From the NCBI GenBank assembly GCA_903944255.1, contig CAJARE010000012.1, positions 1 through 14,052 of the forward strand: a stretch of 14,052 nt of DNA. The letters run 5' to 3'. This DNA is from an uncultured beta proteobacterium. GTDB lineage: Bacteria; Pseudomonadota; Gammaproteobacteria; Burkholderiales; Burkholderiaceae. The position numbers and the translations under genes are program-made. Below, piece after piece: positions 1-6,434 of this stretch; within the stretch, counting starts at the first letter, position 1; every line of letters begins with the position of its first letter. The notes under the pieces were generated by a model that was not told the origin of the DNA, made no database searches, and saw nothing but the letters and a program-made list of their open reading frames with translations.

Positions 1-1474
1 ATATGAAGAAGTACCCATCCTTATCCTTGATACCCCAGTCAAAGGTAGAGTAAATCAACTTACCAGGAATGGTTTCCCAATAAGTGCTCACAAAACGCTG
101 ATCATCGCCCCAAATAGTTTGCATGCAACCCGGAGGTAAAGGACCCTCAATTGCAATCACTCCTTTTTGATCAGCGCCCAACTCTACTGATGTTGCATCA
201 TCAAGCAACTTCATGTTGTATCCAAACGATGGAACGCCTGGTGAGCCGAATTTATGTGGCATGACTTCAACACCACGCTGAATAGCAAGCATCGGCCAGC
301 CAGTCTCAGTTTGCCAATAGTTATCTACGATTGGCTTCTTAATTGCCTCATGAATCCAAGTTGCTGTCGGCTCATCCAATGGCTCACCCGCGAGGAACAA
401 TGCTCTTAGAGTTGAAAGATTATGCTGAGTTAAAAATGCTGGATCTTGCTTCTTTAAAACACGAACGGCTGTTGGTGCCGAGAACATCACAGACACTTTG
501 TACTTTTCAACTAATTTCCACCAGATGCCTGCATCGGGACGTAATGGCGTACCTTCATACATGATGGTTGCCATGCCATTGAGTAATGGTCCATAGATGA
601 TGTAACTATGGCCTACCACCCAACCAATATCTGAGGTAGTGAACATAGTTTCACCAGCCTTACCGCAAAAGATATGATTCATGCTGGACATTAATGCCAC
701 TGCATATCCGCCAGTATCGCGTTGCACGCCCTTTGGCTTACCAGTAGTTCCAGATGTATAAAGGATATATGAAGGATGGGTTGAATCCACCCATTCAATC
801 GGAACCATCTCATTGAGGTGTTTCTGGCGCTCTGCTGTGTAATCTATGTCACGGCCAGGAACGGTAGTGAATTCAGATAAGCCACGATTGACGATCAGAA
901 CTTTTTCAGGTTTATAGATTGCTAGAGTAATTGCCTCATCTAGAAGTGGCTTGTATGGAACTGCTTTCCCACCACGCATACCAGCCTCTGATGTCACAAT
1001 CATCTTTGGTTTTGCATCGTCGATACGGGATGCCAGGCTGTGAGAAGCAAAACCACCAAACACCACAGAATGAATTGCACCAATACGAGCACAAGCAAGC
1101 ATTGCAAAGCAAGCTTCTGCAATCATTGGCATATAAATCAGTACTCGATCACCCTTTTTAATACCATTGGCTTTGTATATCGCAGCCATACGATTGACTT
1201 CTTCGTAGAGCTCTTGGTATGTATACGCCTTCTCTAAATTTGTTTCAGTAGAAACCGCCACCAAGGCGGTTTGATTGGGTCGCTCTTTGATATGACGATC
1301 GACTGCGTTGTAGCAAAGATTGGTCAGCCCTCCTTCAAACCATTTAGCAAATGGAGGGTTGTCGTAATTTAAAACCTTATCAAATGGTTTTTCCCAGTGA
1401 ATGAGCTTTGCCTGCTCGCCCCAGAAACCGTCAGGATCTTGAATTGAGCGTTCGTGATGTGCTTGATAGGACAT
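1..1474 (-). CDS. prpE: Propionate-CoA ligase PrpE, C-terminus cut by window edge
   Basis: This is an AMP-forming acyl-CoA synthetase that activates propionate to propionyl-CoA in the cytoplasm, usually feeding the methylcitrate cycle. I translated it by hand because it runs off the left edge: 491 residues are present of about 630 expected. The start MSYQAHHERS fits the family, and a TAGGT ribosome site lies 6 bases before the ATG. The phosphate-binding A3 motif is at 239-256 (YTSGTTGKPKGV followed by QRDTGG). The QRDTGGYAVAL continuation points to PrpE, since acetyl-CoA synthetase normally has LHTTGGYLL there. The adenine-site motif YWQTETG is at 386-392 and the ribose-binding Asp is in FDWG near 479. 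The hinge and the C-terminal lid with its catalytic lysine lie outside the window. It starts 26 bases after mltD on the same strand with no terminator between, so it is probably the third gene of a gloB-mltD-prpE transcript. Substrate preference for propionate over acetate is inferred from the motif. Confidence 0.9.
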   Translation of the reverse strand, partial: MSYQAHHERSIQDPDGFWGEQAKLIHWEKPFDKVLNYDNPPFAKWFEGGLTNLCYNAVDRHIKERPNQTALVAVSTETNLEKAYTYQELYEEVNRMAAIYKANGIKKGDRVLIYMPMIAEACFAMLACARIGAIHSVVFGGFASHSLASRIDDAKPKMIVTSEAGMRGGKAVPYKPLLDEAITLAIYKPEKVLIVNRGLSEFTTVPGRDIDYTAERQKHLNEMVPIEWVDSTHPSYILYTSGTTGKPKGVQRDTGGYAVALMSSMNHIFCGKAGETMFTTSDIGWVVGHSYIIYGPLLNGMATIMYEGTPLRPDAGIWWKLVEKYKVSVMFSAPTAVRVLKKQDPAFLTQHNLSTLRALFLAGEPLDEPTATWIHEAIKKPIVDNYWQTETGWPMLAIQRGVEVMPHKFGSPGVPSFGYNMKLLDDATSVELGADQKGVIAIEGPLPPGCMQTIWGDDQRFVSTYWETIPGKLIYSTFDWGIKDKDGYFFI

Positions 1475-1500
1475 GATCTACCTAAAAAAAGTGACTAAAA

Positions 1501-2940
1501 TTATTGCTTTACATTTACCCCCTTGTTACTGGGGTTGGCTGAACTACTATTTTTCGCAGATTTTGCAAGATCTGTCGATGCGGATTTATGCTGAGATGCA
1601 GCATTATTTTGGGAAGAATTACCCTTAGAGTTGGTTTTTTCAATCTTCTTTGCCTGTTTTACTGGGGCGCACTTATTTTGTTGAGTCCCTTTGGAACCGT
1701 TTGCATTATTGGCTGGCTTTGCACATTTACTTGCAGCTGGCGGTGGGGCTGGCTTTTCCAGACTGAGACTGGCATTTTCAGCCAAAGATGGGGAGACATC
1801 GCCTGATACACGGCTGCTTTTAGGGATCAAAACGGTTGATCCTGCCTTAATCCGCATGCCCTTAGGGATGCCATTGATATCCCTCAGAGTATCTGGATCT
1901 ACACCCAAGGTTTTGGCGGCCTGATCTAAGCTCTCGGTTTTTTTGATTTGAATAGCTGTCCACGAGGCTAGTGGCTTAGAGTAATTTTTTAGATTTTCTT
2001 GAAAAATTTCTGCATGTGCAAAAGGCAGCAAAATTTGTTGATTGGCATTACTTAAAATCACGGGCTTGTTAAATGAAGGATTCAGATTATGAAACTCTTC
2101 TGCTGGAATTTCAGCAAGCTTAATGACTAAGGCCACATCAATATCATTACTAACATCAACTGCTATAAAATAAGGATGATTTTCTAGCTCTGGTAGAACA
2201 ATGCCAAAGGCACTTGGATCTAGAACAATTTGTCGATAAGCCATCAGCTTTGGAACGTATTGCCGAGTTTCTTTTGGCATCGTCAGACTTTCATAGTCCG
2301 TTGGAAGCCCTGCGGCAATATTGCGTTTTTGAGCCTTCATTACATTGCCCGTGCCCCAATTGTAGGCAGCTAAAGCAAGTTCCCATGTACCAAACTGCGC
2401 GTACAAACGCTGCAAATAATCTAATGCTGCATCTGTAGATTGCAAAACATCACGCCGCTCATCGCGAAACACATTTTGCGTTAAGCGGAAATCTTTTCCA
2501 GTAGCAGGCATGAATTGCCATAAACCAACTGCCTTTGCTCTGGATTTAGCATGAGTAACAAAGGCACTCTCTACAAAAGGCAATAAAGCAATTTCTGTTG
2601 GCATATTGCGTGCGTTGACCTCTTGCACAATGTAAAAGAGATAACGTGAAGAACGTGCCATTGACCGATTCACATAGTCAGGACGCGCGCTTAACCAACG
2701 TACTTGTTCGATCTCTAAGAGGTTATTCATAGGCTCCATCTGAAAGCCATCCCGTATACGAATCCACAAATTATCTGAGGGCGCATAAACCTTACTGACA
2801 GATTGCTTCTCCAAATCAACGCGCGCTGCTTTTGATGCCTTAGGGCTAACTATTGTGGGCGTATCGGATGACCATTCACCAGGGCTGGCACAACCACTGA
2901 CTAAAGCGACAAGAGCAATAAGCACATAAATCAGTCGCAT
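1501..2940 (-). CDS. mltD: Membrane-bound lytic murein transglycosylase D (lipoprotein)
   Basis: MltD cleaves the MurNAc-GlcNAc bond of peptidoglycan to give 1,6-anhydro ends, acting in the periplasm from a lipid anchor. The 479-residue product starts with a lipoprotein signal ending in lipobox VSGC (acylated Cys17). S18-P20 follow, with no Asp at +2, which fits the outer membrane. The SLT domain spans about 110-240: catalytic Glu124 in LPFVESAF, then GLWQFMPATG (139-148) and LALAAYNWGTGNV (188-200), the family's standard motifs. A degenerate LysM-like segment lies near 255-308 and a clearer LysM at about 327-374, both for glycan binding. Residues 380-479 are a low-complexity tail rich in Lys, Ser, Asn and Ala with Cys406 and Cys424. 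The start codon overlaps the gloB stop by one base (TAATG), so translation is probably coupled to gloB. prpE follows on the same strand. Confidence 0.95.
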   Translation of the reverse strand: MRLIYVLIALVALVSGCASPGEWSSDTPTIVSPKASKAARVDLEKQSVSKVYAPSDNLWIRIRDGFQMEPMNNLLEIEQVRWLSARPDYVNRSMARSSRYLFYIVQEVNARNMPTEIALLPFVESAFVTHAKSRAKAVGLWQFMPATGKDFRLTQNVFRDERRDVLQSTDAALDYLQRLYAQFGTWELALAAYNWGTGNVMKAQKRNIAAGLPTDYESLTMPKETRQYVPKLMAYRQIVLDPSAFGIVLPELENHPYFIAVDVSNDIDVALVIKLAEIPAEEFHNLNPSFNKPVILSNANQQILLPFAHAEIFQENLKNYSKPLASWTAIQIKKTESLDQAAKTLGVDPDTLRDINGIPKGMRIKAGSTVLIPKSSRVSGDVSPSLAENASLSLEKPAPPPAASKCAKPANNANGSKGTQQNKCAPVKQAKKIEKTNSKGNSSQNNAASQHKSASTDLAKSAKNSSSANPSNKGVNVKQ

Positions 2941-3749
2941 TAGAAACGATCTTTCCAGGCTCTGATAGCTGCCAAGACGTGCGCTGTGCTGGGTAAATCT
3001 TGCTGCCCTGAAATTTCTTTGGCAGCTGCAATTACATCAACTTGATTACAGCGCATAAATGGATTCGTTTGGAGCTCTTGACCAATCGTCGTTGGTAAGG
3101 TGGGTTTATTTAATGCGCGTAATGCTTGTGCTTTTGCTGACCACTCTAGCAATTGCTCATTATTCGGCTCTACTGCTAAAGCAAAACGAATATTAGATAG
3201 GGTGTATTCATGCGTGCAATAAACCAAGGTGTTCTTTGGTAAAGCGGCAAACTTGGCCAGAGACTGCGTCATTTGAGTCGGTGTCCCTTCGAATAGGCGT
3301 CCACAGCCAGAAGCAAATAAAGTGTCTCCACAAAAGAGCTTAGGATCAGGAATATTCGTCTGCACATTTGCAAAGTAAGCAATATGATCAAGGGTGTGCC
3401 CTGGAACTTCAAGAACCTCCAAGCTGATTCGCGGAGAAATAATATCGAACTTGTCGCCCTCCATCATTGCTTTAGTTCGACCGGGTATTTCATCGTTAGC
3501 GGGGCCATACACAGGAATTGAAGTTCCTAAGGCATTTAATAAGTCCAAAATCCCACCAGTATGATCAGCATGATGATGAGTAACCAGTATCCCGGTAAGG
3601 GATAATTTTTCTTGGGCTAGGTAATGCAAAACTGGGCCGCAATCGCCCGGATCTACAACCAATGCAAAATGTCCGTCATGTATACACCAGATGTAATTAT
3701 CATCAAAGGCAGGTATAGGCCAAACTTGCAATAAAGTATTCTTATCCAT
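2940..3749 (-). CDS. gloB: Hydroxyacylglutathione hydrolase (glyoxalase II)
   Basis: GloB hydrolyses S-D-lactoylglutathione to D-lactate and glutathione, the second step of methylglyoxal detoxification in the cytosol. The 269-residue product is a metallo-beta-lactamase-fold enzyme of normal length. The metal-site motif THHHADH is at 57-63 (ligands His58, His60, Asp62, His63), with further ligands His118 (PGHT), Asp142 (GDTLF) and His180 (CTHEYT). The C-terminal glutathione-binding domain has the expected NPFMRCN at 229-235. It is the first gene of the minus-strand block, overlaps mltD by one base, and starts 6 bases from the divergent methyltransferase. No clear Shine-Dalgarno sequence precedes the ATG. 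A run of G-tracts lies 16 bases upstream instead. Confidence 0.97.
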   Translation of the reverse strand: MDKNTLLQVWPIPAFDDNYIWCIHDGHFALVVDPGDCGPVLHYLAQEKLSLTGILVTHHHADHTGGILDLLNALGTSIPVYGPANDEIPGRTKAMMEGDKFDIISPRISLEVLEVPGHTLDHIAYFANVQTNIPDPKLFCGDTLFASGCGRLFEGTPTQMTQSLAKFAALPKNTLVYCTHEYTLSNIRFALAVEPNNEQLLEWSAKAQALRALNKPTLPTTIGQELQTNPFMRCNQVDVIAAAKEISGQQDLPSTAHVLAAIRAWKDRF

Positions 3750-3755
3750 ACGTCG

Positions 3756-4559
3756 ATGATACCAACCCCACCCATTCCCACTCAGCCCCCTGCCCCCCCA
3801 TGGAGCTCATGGGAGAGATGGCTGCAATCCCCGCCAGGTCAATATGTCCTGCATTGGGAACAAACGTGTTTTGATCAGATCGTAGATAACGTTTTTGGCT
3901 TTCATGCAGTCCAAGTTGGACTACCCCAGATGAATTTCTTGCGGGAGAATCGCATGCCCTTGCAAGCCATTTTGGTTCATGCTAACGACAGCATGCCCCC
4001 CGATTTATCCCCTAATTGGCATTACATTGAGGGTGATAGCACCGAACTCCCTTTTGCCAGTGAAAGTATTGATTTAATTGTTTTGCCTCACGTCCTAGAA
4101 TTTGCAGCTGATCCACACCAAATTCTCCGTGAGATCGACCGCGTCCTTCGCCCTGAGGGTCGATTAGTTATCTCTGGATTTAACCCAGCAAGCCTCTGGG
4201 GGGCTCGCCAATATATTAGTAGACTCATCGGAAGCCCTTATTTACCTCGTGATGGTCAGTTCATTAGTCTGATCAGAATCAAAGATTGGTTGCAATTACT
4301 CAACTTTTCCATGGATAGAGGCCATTTTGGCTGCTACAAACTCCCCCTCCAAGGCCAGGGCATCTCCAGAATGGATTATCTAGAGCTAATGGGTAACCGT
4401 TGGTGGCCTATATTTGGGGCCATATTCATTGTTTCTGCTATTAAACGCCATCAAGGAATACGTCTAATTGGTAAGGTTCAAACGAGTCTTATCCCCCAAA
4501 TTGCCCCTTTGAGCCCCGCTGCCGAGAGAAGCAATCTCAAACAAGACCCATTACAGTAG
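3756..4559 (+). CDS. SAM-dependent methyltransferase-like protein (yafS position)
   Basis: This is a 267-residue class I methyltransferase-fold protein, and its substrate is not known to me. The recognisable part is the second half of a Methyltransf_11-type domain: IEGDSTELPF (91-100), SIDLIVLPHVLEF (104-116) and REIDRVLRPEGRLVISGFNP (125-144). This matches a betaproteobacterial family found beside gloB and rnhA, the place held by yafS in E. coli. The glycine-rich motif I expected around 70-80 is missing; that stretch reads AILVHANDSM. The N-terminus is proline-rich (residues 3-15), and recognisable family sequence begins around WERWLQSP (19-26). No alternative ATG, GTG or TTG in frame precedes that, so I keep the ATG at 3756 although no ribosome site is visible. 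rnhA follows after 4 bases, so the two are probably co-transcribed. Confidence 0.85.
   Translation: MIPTPPIPTQPPAPPWSSWERWLQSPPGQYVLHWEQTCFDQIVDNVFGFHAVQVGLPQMNFLRENRMPLQAILVHANDSMPPDLSPNWHYIEGDSTELPFASESIDLIVLPHVLEFAADPHQILREIDRVLRPEGRLVISGFNPASLWGARQYISRLIGSPYLPRDGQFISLIRIKDWLQLLNFSMDRGHFGCYKLPLQGQGISRMDYLELMGNRWWPIFGAIFIVSAIKRHQGIRLIGKVQTSLIPQIAPLSPAAERSNLKQDPLQ
3766..3799 (-). promoter_or_regulatory. G-quadruplex-type motif upstream of gloB
   Basis: On the minus strand five G-tracts of 7, 5, 3, 3 and 4 bases are separated by loops of 2, 6, 3 and 1 bases. This satisfies the usual G3+N1-7 quadruplex rule with one tract to spare. It ends 16 bases before the gloB ATG, so it would lie in the gloB 5' leader if transcription starts further upstream. 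The same bases encode the proline-rich N-terminus of the divergent methyltransferase, which may be why they are C-rich on the plus strand. Folding and any effect on gloB translation are inference. Confidence 0.45.
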
Positions 4560-4563
4560 GGCT

Positions 4564-5028
4564 ATGCCACACGCAAAGCACAGCCATCATCTACCGCACA
4601 TTGTTATCTATACAGATGGTGCATGCAAAGGCAATCCAGGGCCAGGGGGCTGGGGAGTAGTTTTACGCTCTGGAAATCATGAAAAGCAGCTACATGGGGG
4701 TGAAAAACACACCACTAACAATCGAATGGAAATGAGTGCTGTGATTTTTGCTTTAAAAGCCCTCAAACAACCTAGCTCTGTGGAACTCTGGACAGACTCT
4801 CAATATGTTCAAAAGGGAGTTACAGAGTGGCTCCAGGGCTGGAAACAACGCGGGTGGAAGACGGCAGCCAAGTCACCCGTCAAAAATGCCGATTTATGGC
4901 AAGAATTGGACGCTCTGATTCCGAACCATGAAATTGCGTGGCATTGGGTTAAAGGTCATGCTGGACATCCTGGTAATGAGTTGGCCGATCAACTCGCCAA
5001 TAAAGGAGTTGAAGAGTTTCTACCCTAG
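4564..5028 (+). CDS. rnhA: Ribonuclease HI
   Basis: RNase HI cuts the RNA strand of RNA-DNA hybrids, removing R-loops and primer RNA. The length of 154 residues is normal. The four carboxylates of the two-metal site are all present: Asp18 (YTDGACKGNPG), Glu56 (TNNRMEM), Asp78 (LWTDSQYV) and Asp142 (NELADQLA). The catalytic-loop His132 (VKGHAGHPGN) is also there. All are shifted by 8 from E. coli numbering because of a short His-rich N-terminal extension (MPHAKHSHHLPH). The basic substrate-binding stretch around 88-106 (WLQGWKQRGWK) is intact. It lies 4 bases after the methyltransferase gene. dnaQ, its usual neighbour, is displaced by about 4.5 kb by the efflux genes. Confidence 0.97.
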   Translation: MPHAKHSHHLPHIVIYTDGACKGNPGPGGWGVVLRSGNHEKQLHGGEKHTTNNRMEMSAVIFALKALKQPSSVELWTDSQYVQKGVTEWLQGWKQRGWKTAAKSPVKNADLWQELDALIPNHEIAWHWVKGHAGHPGNELADQLANKGVEEFLP

Positions 5029-5135
5029 GCCGATAGGCTTTGCATAAACTCTTTATAAACCCCTATGAGAGAATGCACAGGCACTATGAAGCACAAAAAC
5101 CCCATTAGAATGCTAAAAATTAAGAAAATGAAGCC
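5029..5135 (+). other. Intergenic gap rnhA to efflux adaptor, with a possible 27-codon ORF
   Basis: This 107-base gap is the longest in the window. It is AT-rich and contains TATAAA at 5054-5059 and TATGAG at 5064-5069, possible -10 elements, but neither has a good -35 at 16-18 bases. A five-pair stem with one G-T wobble and a GATA loop at 5027-5040 is too weak to call a terminator. An ATG at 5065 opens a 27-codon frame ending at 5148 (MRECTGTMKHKNP..., Lys/Arg-rich). It overlaps the GTG start of the adaptor in another frame. It could be a leader peptide or chance. The pump may have its own promoter here or be read from the rnhA transcript. Confidence 0.3.
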
Positions 5136-6434
5136 GTGTCAAAAATAGAATCTACATTAAACAAAATACCCGCTAAAGTTGCACAAGTTTTTGGGTATAT
5201 AAAGTCACGTCTTTGTATTCTGTGGCAAAAAATTTCACACCGCATACCGACTATCTCTTTCGCTTCGGTAAAGTCTTTTATTTTCGGATTCAAATGGCGC
5301 ATCTTAATTGTGCTGGTTATTTTGTACGCAGGTTTAAAAACCTATGACTATTTTTATCCACCAGTACCTAAGGCTGGAAAAGGTGGCGGACCCACGACTG
5401 TAAGCACCATTGTGGTTGAGAAGAGAGATATTCCAATCGTAATTGAAGCCACTGGCACAATGGTTTCAAATGCGATTGTCGATATCAGACCAATGGTGAC
5501 AAACACAGTAGCGAAAATTCATGTTAAAGATGGGCAAGAAGTCAAAGCTGGTGATCTTTTATTTACGCTCGATAACCGCAATGACACTGCTAACTATGAA
5601 AGACTGAAGGCTCTTGCTGAAGATGCCCAAAAACAATATCTTCGTGCTACTGAACTAGTCACTAAAAACTTTATTTCTAAAGCGGGGTTAGAGACCTCCT
5701 TAGCCAATGCTAAGGCTGCTCAGGCGGCAGCCCGCTCAGCCGAAGTACAGTTGTCATTTGATTCCATTCGCTCTCCTATTGATGGACGTGCTGGAATTGT
5801 GAATGTGTTCCCTGGATCTCTAGTACAAGCTAGTAACGTTGTTACGACTGCTACCAGCTCTACTGCAACATCAAGTGTTGGTTCTATGGTGACTATTACT
5901 CAACTCAATCCGATTAATGTTCAGTTCGTAATACCTGAAAAGGACATCCCTATTCTGCTTGAAAATCAATTGGATGGAGAACCTGTGACTGTCAAAGTCA
6001 CAGTCGGTGATTCTGGCAAGAAAGCGTATGAAGGTAAGGTGCTTGTTATCGACAATCAAGTAGATCCTTCAATTGCAGCGGTCAGAGTCAAGGCACAAAT
6101 CCCCAATAAGTCCATGAGCATTCTTCCGGGTCAGTTTGCACGTGTATCTATAGTCGCCAATACCTTAAAGGATGCTCTCTCGGTTCCTTCAGAGGCAATC
6201 ATCATCAATCCTAGAGGAAGAATTGTATATATAGTAGATAGCGAAGGAAAGGCTGTTGCAAAGCCGGTAAAAGTAGTTTACGAATACCAAGGCACTTCTA
6301 TCGTTACTGGAATTGAAGCGGGAGATAAGGTAGTGGTCGAAGGTAAACAGAATCTCCGTCCTGGCAGCAAAGTACGCGAAGCTAAAACTAAAAACGCCGC
6401 TCCTCAAAACCCACCTGCGACCGAGAAAAAATGA
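5136..6434 (+). CDS. RND efflux periplasmic adaptor subunit (HlyD/MdtA family)
   Basis: This is the membrane fusion protein that links an inner-membrane RND pump to an outer-membrane channel. Of its 432 residues, one membrane segment lies at about 54-70 (WRILIVLVILYAGL), placing the rest in the periplasm. Two lipoyl half-motifs follow: about 117-147 (VAKIHVKDGQEVKAGDLLFTLD) and 204-232 (IRSPIDGRAGIVNVFPGSLV). They flank a short alpha-hairpin at 148-203. The beta-barrel domain spans about 255-340 (with ILPGQFARVSIV) and the membrane-proximal domain 345-415. The tail is basic and proline-rich. The start is GTG, the first possible start after an in-frame TAA at 5121. The 53 residues before the membrane segment are cationic and longer than usual. 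No in-frame ATG offers a shorter start. The stop overlaps the permease start (ATGA). No lipobox is seen. Confidence 0.93.
   Translation: MSKIESTLNKIPAKVAQVFGYIKSRLCILWQKISHRIPTISFASVKSFIFGFKWRILIVLVILYAGLKTYDYFYPPVPKAGKGGGPTTVSTIVVEKRDIPIVIEATGTMVSNAIVDIRPMVTNTVAKIHVKDGQEVKAGDLLFTLDNRNDTANYERLKALAEDAQKQYLRATELVTKNFISKAGLETSLANAKAAQAAARSAEVQLSFDSIRSPIDGRAGIVNVFPGSLVQASNVVTTATSSTATSSVGSMVTITQLNPINVQFVIPEKDIPILLENQLDGEPVTVKVTVGDSGKKAYEGKVLVIDNQVDPSIAAVRVKAQIPNKSMSILPGQFARVSIVANTLKDALSVPSEAIIINPRGRIVYIVDSEGKAVAKPVKVVYEYQGTSIVTGIEAGDKVVVEGKQNLRPGSKVREAKTKNAAPQNPPATEKK

Noticed and set aside
343..564. Plus-strand open frames in the first 1.2 kb
   Set aside because: They are antisense to prpE, whose continuous 491-codon frame with family motifs explains the region.
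1252..1272. Perfect 8-bp inverted repeat with a 5-base loop inside prpE
   Set aside because: It lies deep in a coding region and only three T's follow it on the prpE strand. In 14 kb about one such 8-bp hairpin is expected by chance (roughly 14,000 positions x 6 loop lengths / 65,536).
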